Source: Microcoleus sp. FACHB-DQ6 (lineage in GTDB: Bacteria; Cyanobacteriota; Cyanobacteriia; Cyanobacteriales; Microcoleaceae). Taken from it: 33,859 bases of DNA. Position 1 is the first letter of the stretch, and each line of letters starts with the position of its first letter. A model generated the notes under the pieces. It had not been told where the DNA came from. It saw nothing but the letters and a program-made list of their open reading frames with translations, and did no database searches. Shown one piece after another: positions 29,901 to 33,859 of this stretch. Location: the NCBI GenBank assembly GCA_014695175.1, contig JACJNV010000279.1, positions 1-33,859 of the forward strand. Reading direction: 5' to 3'. A program made the position numbers and the translations under genes.

Positions 29901-32819
29901 AATACTGCCACCAGAGCTAAGCAAACTGATGTTGCCACCTCCAGAGAGGATAGAACCCGCTACAGTGATATCTGTGTAAGAGCGGAGTACAATATTACCC
30001 CCAACTCCTGCGCTCGTGCTCGAATCTATTCTGTCTCCGGTGGCACTAAAACTGGATTCCCCTTGAAGGAGAATCGCGCTACCCCCAGAAGTTATGTTGC
30101 CTACAGTAGTTAAACGATACGCCTTCACCTCTATATTGCCACCCCTCCCTTGGGCAGATGTAGAATTTAAAGCGCCAATATTGAGCGTGATTCCCCCAAG
30201 TGGCTCATTCCGAAAACCAATCGCGCTATCCCCGGAAATAATATCTCTGACACTAACATCGTATCCTACAATCTCGATTACGCCACCTTTCCCCGTGCTG
30301 GAACTAGAATTTATTACCCCACTGACGTTGAGGTCGCCTTGAAATAAGATCGAGCCACCTCCAGAAATGACATTTCCAAGAGTTACAGGCCCTGTATTTA
30401 CTTCGATCTCGCCTCCAACTCCACCGCTATAGCTGGAATTTAGGGTACTATTGCCAGCGTTAAAGCTGCGGGCTTCGCTCAACACATAAATGCGACCGCC
30501 ACCGGAGGTTATATTACCAGTCACAATGTCACCCTCATAATTACCCACAGCAGTTTTGAGTTCGATCGCGCCTCCCACTCCTCTGTTAGAACTCGAATCA
30601 AAATTCCTAGCGCTGATGCTGTTGTTGTTGCTGCTGATACTATTGAGGCCGATATTGCCACCGTTTGAGACAATGTTTCCGGCTGCAATGCTACCAAATG
30701 CCAAAAGCCCGACATCCCCACCTGCACTGCCGCTGCCAGAGTTGAGATCGCCGACATCGATCGCACCTGCTTGACTGTTGAGGGTAATGTTGCCACCGCT
30801 AGAGACAATATTTCCCGTTGCTATATTGCCGTAAGCGTTGAGAGAGATGTTACCACCTCCGCTGCCACCAGTCGCGTTCAGAGTGGTGGCACTGGCGTCG
30901 ATCGCACCTCGATTGCTAAGCAAGCTGATCTCGCCTGCCGTGATTCCGCTAGTGTCGATGTTGCCGGCACTGATGTTGCCTTCTCCATAAAGGGTGACTT
31001 TGCCTCCGTTTCCAAGGAAGCTAGAGGTTGTAATTCCACCTGCGGCGATCGCGTTTGTCCCATATAGGAAAATTGACCCACCGTTACCGGCTATCGAGGA
31101 AGCGTTCAAGGTGCTGGCGCTTGTATTGATGCTTCCCCCCGCGCTGTAGAGGGTAATATTGCCGGCATTGCTCGTTGTTAAAGTTGAAGTATTCAGGTTT
31201 TCCGCTGCGATGTCCCCGGACGCTACCAGCGCGATATCTCCGCCATTTGAAGTAATGGATGCTGCTTGAATGCTGTTTGCAGCGCCTAAAAAAACTGAAC
31301 CTGCGATCGCGATATTGCCAACTTGAATGCTGGCAGGTGAAGAACTCGCGGGTGCTAGAGTGCTGTTTCCAGTGAGGGGAGTGGGTAGGTTGCCAGCCGT
31401 AAAAACCAACTGCGGTCGATCGCTAGATGCGGAAGTGATAGCGATATCGCCGGCTGCGATCGTGCCTTCGGCTTGCACTCCCAGAGAAGCGCCTGCGTAA
31501 TTACCAAAAGTGACGTTTCCGCCTGAGACGATCGTAGAACCCCCTGAACTTGCGAAGTTGCCGGGGCTACCTTGAAGTGTGGCAATTGAGAAATCGCTGC
31601 CAGCTTTGAAGAGGGCATCACCGGATACAGTACCGTTACTGGTAAGGGTGATGCGGCCGCCAGCACTCAGTAAGCTTTGGGAGTGATTGCGCGCCTGGAT
31701 GTCTATTTGGCCGCCCTGCACGGTTAGGTTTCCACCCACATCAGTAACAAAAGAGTTAGTTGCGCTGTCGCGAATGCGGACAGCTTCCCCCGCTTGCAAT
31801 TTCAAGTCACCAGTTGTTTGTAGTTGCCTGTTTGCTAGGGTCAGGTTACGCGCGGCTGACACAGTAGCCGTTTGAGCAGACACTGCTAAATTTTGGTTCG
31901 CACCTGTTGCCTGAGTGTCGCCGATCGCCACATCGCCAGCTTCTACCCGCAAGTCTGAATTCGTTAGCTGTACGCTTCCGTCGCTGTTAACTGTAACGCC
32001 TGTAGCGTTGCTGCTACCTCCTGTCAGCAGTTGGGACAGGGTGAGGGGATTCAACGGCACAGAAGCAGAATCTAGATTAGAAGAGGGGGTAATTTCTAAA
32101 CTCAGGAGATGCCCTGCTTGAGAAATGCGGACTAAGTTTTCTCCGGGCACCGATGCGATCGCAATTTGCCCGGAGGGTGCTGACAAAGTACCGGGGCTGA
32201 AAACTGTTCCGCCTATTAAAGCTAGCGTTTGCCCGTTAGGTACGCGCAGGTGACCGAAATTTGCGATCGCCCCTGGCTGAGCTGTACCAAAATTTAAAAT
32301 GCTTGGCGTTCCTGTTAGCATAGCGTATTCATTAACGCCAACTGCCTGAAACCAATTGTTGCCAAATCCGATTCCGGTTGCTGTCGTTGCCAAGAATGAA
32401 CCAGGCACGTTCAGTTGAGCGTTGGAACCAAAAACAATCCCCGCCGGATTCATCAAAAATAAGTTAGATCTACCGCCTATTACTTGAATTAAACCGTTAA
32501 TATAAGAAGCATCGCCACCCACAACTCGCCCTAAAATATTGCGGATATTTGGCTGAGAAATAAAGTTAACAACTTGACCGTCTTTGAGTCCAAACTGCTG
32601 AAAGCTATGAAAGAGATTAGTGCCGTCTTTTGAGTGCTGTCCCCCGTTGATGTTAAATTGATTGCGGGAGGCATTAACAGCAGTTCCTGTGCCATCGGGA
32701 GACGGAGTAATTTGCTGTCCTGTAGCAGCAGGTGAGAACAGTAAAAAACCTAAAGATACCGCCCAAGTACAAGTCAACAGTTGCTGTTGATATCTTTGAG
32801 TTATTCTTGTTATAATCAT
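26946..32819 (-). CDS. Secreted TPS-domain giant with Gly/Ser repeats, TPRs and C-terminal CHAT protease domain
   Basis: 1957 residues. Signal peptide (about 1-35), then a filamentous-haemagglutinin-type TPS domain (about 36-270: FNINGGQHSKDGTNLFHSFQ, NLFLMNPAGIVFG), the signal recognised by TpsB pores. About 280-1090 is a long Gly/Ser/Asn-rich beta-helix-like repeat region (GGNISLLS, GGDIALVA-type turns). A Pro-rich linker (about 1095-1215) precedes about six 40-residue TPRs (about 1270-1510, e.g. NLGATYYAIGDYEKAISYHQ). A CHAT (caspase-like) domain ends the protein, with H1821 in VHLATHG and C1868 in LSACNTG. Start ATG 32819 has GGAG 8 nt upstream. CHAT proteases cleave partner proteins; here the substrate would be extracellular or periplasmic. 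No TpsB gene is adjacent. Confidence 0.88.
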   Translation of the reverse strand: MIITRITQRYQQQLLTCTWAVSLGFLLFSPAATGQQITPSPDGTGTAVNASRNQFNINGGQHSKDGTNLFHSFQQFGLKDGQVVNFISQPNIRNILGRVVGGDASYINGLIQVIGGRSNLFLMNPAGIVFGSNAQLNVPGSFLATTATGIGFGNNWFQAVGVNEYAMLTGTPSILNFGTAQPGAIANFGHLRVPNGQTLALIGGTVFSPGTLSAPSGQIAIASVPGENLVRISQAGHLLSLEITPSSNLDSASVPLNPLTLSQLLTGGSSNATGVTVNSDGSVQLTNSDLRVEAGDVAIGDTQATGANQNLAVSAQTATVSAARNLTLANRQLQTTGDLKLQAGEAVRIRDSATNSFVTDVGGNLTVQGGQIDIQARNHSQSLLSAGGRITLTSNGTVSGDALFKAGSDFSIATLQGSPGNFASSGGSTIVSGGNVTFGNYAGASLGVQAEGTIAAGDIAITSASSDRPQLVFTAGNLPTPLTGNSTLAPASSSPASIQVGNIAIAGSVFLGAANSIQAASITSNGGDIALVASGDIAAENLNTSTLTTSNAGNITLYSAGGSINTSASTLNASSIAGNGGSIFLYGTNAIAAGGITTSSFLGNGGKVTLYGEGNISAGNIDTSGITAGEISLLSNRGAIDASATTLNATGGSGGGNISLNAYGNIATGNIVSSGGNITLNSQAGAIDVGDLNSGSGSAGGDVGLLAFGSIAAGNIVSNGGNIGLNSISSNNNSISARNFDSSSNRGVGGAIELKTAVGNYEGDIVTGNITSGGGRIYVLSEARSFNAGNSTLNSSYSGGVGGEIEVNTGPVTLGNVISGGGSILFQGDLNVSGVINSSSSTGKGGVIEIVGYDVSVRDIISGDSAIGFRNEPLGGITLNIGALNSTSAQGRGGNIEVKAYRLTTVGNITSGGSAILLQGESSFSATGDRIDSSTSAGVGGNIVLRSYTDITVAGSILSGGGNISLLSSGGSINAKNSFLTSVAPMGIPDGNITLQALGAIAPGTILSYEGTIRLATSSNDPNSIDTSGSRLISLTDPTLVLGSPPLDMWRGLGFGSGGLAPTLPPEPPALAALAPPAIQFPAIAPLGSDVSQPDDPSDSFGSAPTLPPEMGVPEPLEVPSSGLAPTLPSERGVPEPLRLPTTTSLVPTLANSDAIPTAAATVPVSVQVSNTQPENPNTLAAQQLSQLNGARNREPQNLASLTPSATQCLTEEQLLGQQAGLPLQTAPKDYSKAIACYQENLELARLSRDRAREGYALNNLGATYYAIGDYEKAISYHQQRLAQAESRADLLGKGQAFIGLGAAYGAIGNYKKAIEYYEQSLEVAHSLKSADLEASVLRNLGLLYYAQKEYKKAVEYQEQSLAIAKQQRDRRGEALALSNLGLVHYSLTEYAKAIDEQKQSLAIASALGDRFVQGRALENLGIAYYAVKNYRQAIESHQQSLALARELSDRHAEGRALTNLGDALYKAKQPAEAIKALFSAIEIWESLRSNLGNSDLNLVSIFETQETSYSTLQEVLANQNQHKKALEITERGRAQAFVRLLTNRFSSPSAQATLKSSESQIKPLNIQEIQQIAKQQNSTLVSYSIIKEVREADGQRKLQDSELYIWVIQPTGKFDFRRISLKGLVEEKTSLKALVTEGRCFIPSCLRNKQRSQPGTNPTSTRPIVEQRFLDSSLQELYQLLIEPIADLLPQDPTSRITFIPHESLFLVPFAALQDTSGNYLIEKHTILTAPSIQVLSLTKKQQQLASGKGALVVGNPTMPSVAFTTNQPPQKLSSLPHSEAEAIAIAQLLNAEPLTGDKATKVAVLQQIERSRIVHLATHGILDDVEGLGVPGVIALAPSKDDSGLLTASEIFNLRLNAELVVLSACNTGRGRITGDGIIGLSRSFIAAGVPSVVVSLWSVSDESTADLMAEFYRQMQLTPDIAQALRKAMLVTLAKHPNPVDWAAFTLIGEAEKR

Positions 32820-33097
32820 TAGACTTCTCCCTCAAAGAAATTGTTTGCTGAGCACGCTTAAATTATAATAAAACTTTTTCCTCAAAAAACATGAGTCGAG
32901 TTTAAGCTAAGCCGGTTAAAAAGTGCGATCGTAGCTCAACTGGCGAACGTTTACAGAATCCATTTGAGATCTAAGCGGCTGCAAGCCCGATCGGCATCAG
33001 CCTAATAACAATAGTCCGGAGAGTTTTTAGTTCCTAGTCTGAAACCCTTGATTTTTCCTTGGTAGTTCGATTGCCGAATCGCCTTGAAAGCCATATT
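32820..33097. other. Upstream region of the CHAT giant
   Basis: 278 bp. A minus-strand TATAAT (32862-32867) lies about 43 bp before the start codon, a plausible -10 element, but no well-spaced -35 was found. No gene recognised. Confidence 0.4.
32862..32867 (-). promoter_or_regulatory. Possible -10 box for the TPS-CHAT gene
   Basis: Perfect TATAAT on the minus strand, 43-48 bp upstream of the start at 32819. The only -35-like TTGAGG is about 12 bp away, which is too close, so the promoter is tentative. Confidence 0.3.
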
Positions 33098-33317
33098 CTA
33101 CAGTTGGTTATCTAAAATTGTCCGAAGTCTTGTAATAAAACAAAGATTAAACTTGGCACTCGCATCAACCAGAGTTCTCTCAAAATTACTGACGAGGATT
33201 TTGCACGTCTTTATCCAAGCATTTGCCCGTTCTCTTCCCCTACCTTGCCACAACCGGAAAAAACTATGATTCGAGGATGATCCACTCTTCGTCTGTGAGG
33301 CTGGTAGAGTATGGCAT
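33098..33317 (-). pseudogene. IS5-type transposase remnant with internal deletion
   Basis: Reading from ATG 33317 gives MPYSTSLTDEEWIILES and a stop, the classic IS5-family transposase start. Directly after it, 33098-33259 in another frame reads REREANAW-like text: RGRERANAWIKTCKILVSNF, ERTLVDASAKFNLCFITRLR, TILDNQL and stop, the usual C-terminal end of the same transposase (ERTNAW..CK.LVKNFERTL..A.AK.NLCF). The central catalytic DDE region, some 150-200 residues, is missing. It is a non-functional footprint of an old insertion. Confidence 0.75.
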
Positions 33318-33526
33318 AACTGCTGGATACGAATTTTGCAGTTATTCTACTTCAATACAGTAAAAAATGTCAAATGGGTTCTATAAAAGCGATCGCCCTT
33401 CCCACTCCCCCATCCCCTGAAGCCCGTGAAGCGTAGCTATCTCAGAGGGAATCGCCCTTTTATCCAAAATCAAAATAAGTAGACAGACAAAAAAATTAGT
33501 CCGCCTACTTAATCGCTAACTACAAA
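33318..33526. other. Region between IS remnant and guaA, with stem-loop
   Basis: Contains one HIP1 site near 33390 and a 12-bp stem with two G-T pairs at 33477-33488/33499-33510, just after the guaA stop on its strand. The loop holds an A/T run. It may end guaA transcription, but a T tract after the stem is missing. Confidence 0.45.
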
Positions 33527-33859
33527 TCACTCCCACTCGATCGTTCCCGGTGGCTTAGAAGTAATATCGTAAACCACCCGGTTCACCCCCTTAACTTCAT
33601 TCACAATCCGGTTCGAGATCAGTTCCAACAAATCGTAAGGAACCCGCGCCCAGTCAGCCGTCATCCCGTCTTCACTCTTAATAAATCGCAAGACGATCGG
33701 GTAAGCATAAGTGCGCTGATCGCCCATCACGCCTACACTGCGAATCGGCAGCAAAACTGCAAAAGCTTGCCAAAGTTCACCGTACAATCCGTGCCGGTTA
33801 ATTTCTTGGCGAACAATGAAGTCAGCATCCCGCAAAATATTTAGTCTCTCTGCGGTAAC
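33527..33859 (-). CDS. guaA: GMP synthase (glutamine-hydrolysing), C-terminal end only
   Basis: The last 110 residues of the enzyme that converts XMP to GMP with ATP and glutamine. The frame is open to the right edge, beginning [20 protein letters not shown]. The GuaA C-terminal dimerisation domain is clear: [36 protein letters not shown], and the invariant ending PPGTIEWE. Catalytic domains lie outside the window. The 5' end is cut by the window edge, so the internal TTG at 33835 is not a start. Confidence 0.95.
   Translation of the reverse strand, partial: VTAERLNILRDADFIVRQEINRHGLYGELWQAFAVLLPIRSVGVMGDQRTYAYPIVLRFIKSEDGMTADWARVPYDLLELISNRIVNEVKGVNRVVYDITSKPPGTIEWE

Overview
The window looks like chromosomal DNA of a filamentous cyanobacterium, most likely of the Oscillatoria/Microcoleus type. 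Evidence: many copies of the cyanobacterial palindrome HIP1 (GCGATCGC); cyanobacteria-typical families (a COP23-like secreted protein, an AMIN-domain serine hydrolase, a TIGR04376-like coiled coil, Uma2, an HNH protein, AAA_35-type NTPases, a TPS/TPR/CHAT giant); and several kinds of dispersed palindromic repeat between genes. The organism assignment is inference. No rRNA, tRNA or CRISPR array was seen.

Layout. 1-3309 (-): 5' part of a multi-PAS/GAF diguanylate-cyclase-type sensor that runs off the left edge. 4171-6181 (-): DHH phosphoesterase and HNH endonuclease. 6526-6990 (+): COP23-like secreted protein. 7014-7252: a MITE-like element with 33-bp terminal inverted repeats. 7274-13660 holds two large (-) NTPases, an AAA_35-TM-WD40 protein and an HTH-TIR-AAA_35 protein; between them lie a 5-formyl-THF cyclo-ligase-like gene, a Uma2 gene and a previously uncalled 36-residue membrane peptide. 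13937-16578: an uncalled 57-residue secreted peptide, a 110-residue acidic protein, an AMIN/beta-lactamase-fold hydrolase and a DUF4342-like protein.

17046-20049 is the accessory-looking part: an AraC-family fragment, an orphan MNT-type nucleotidyltransferase, then a compact three-gene (+) cassette (TIGR04255-like protein, HTH protein, a 'TQTCD' protein of unknown function) with overlapping genes and no exact HIP1 site for about 3 kb. This cassette is my best candidate for an undescribed, possibly defensive, system.

20235-26641 is more housekeeping-like: ABC-F ATPase, a membrane-anchored protein with an Ala/Pro repeat linker and a PilP/GspC-like C-terminus, a coiled-coil protein, pirin and a small unknown protein. 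26946-32819 (-) is a 1957-residue protein joining a filamentous-haemagglutinin secretion domain, Gly/Ser-rich repeats, TPRs and a CHAT protease domain with an intact His/Cys pair. The right end has a decayed IS5-type transposase (internal deletion) and the 3' end of guaA.

The TIR, WD40, MNT, Uma2 and CHAT genes are scattered rather than in one operon, so their co-occurrence suggests an accessory-rich segment, not a single pathway. All family assignments were made by reading the translated sequence; no database search was run.
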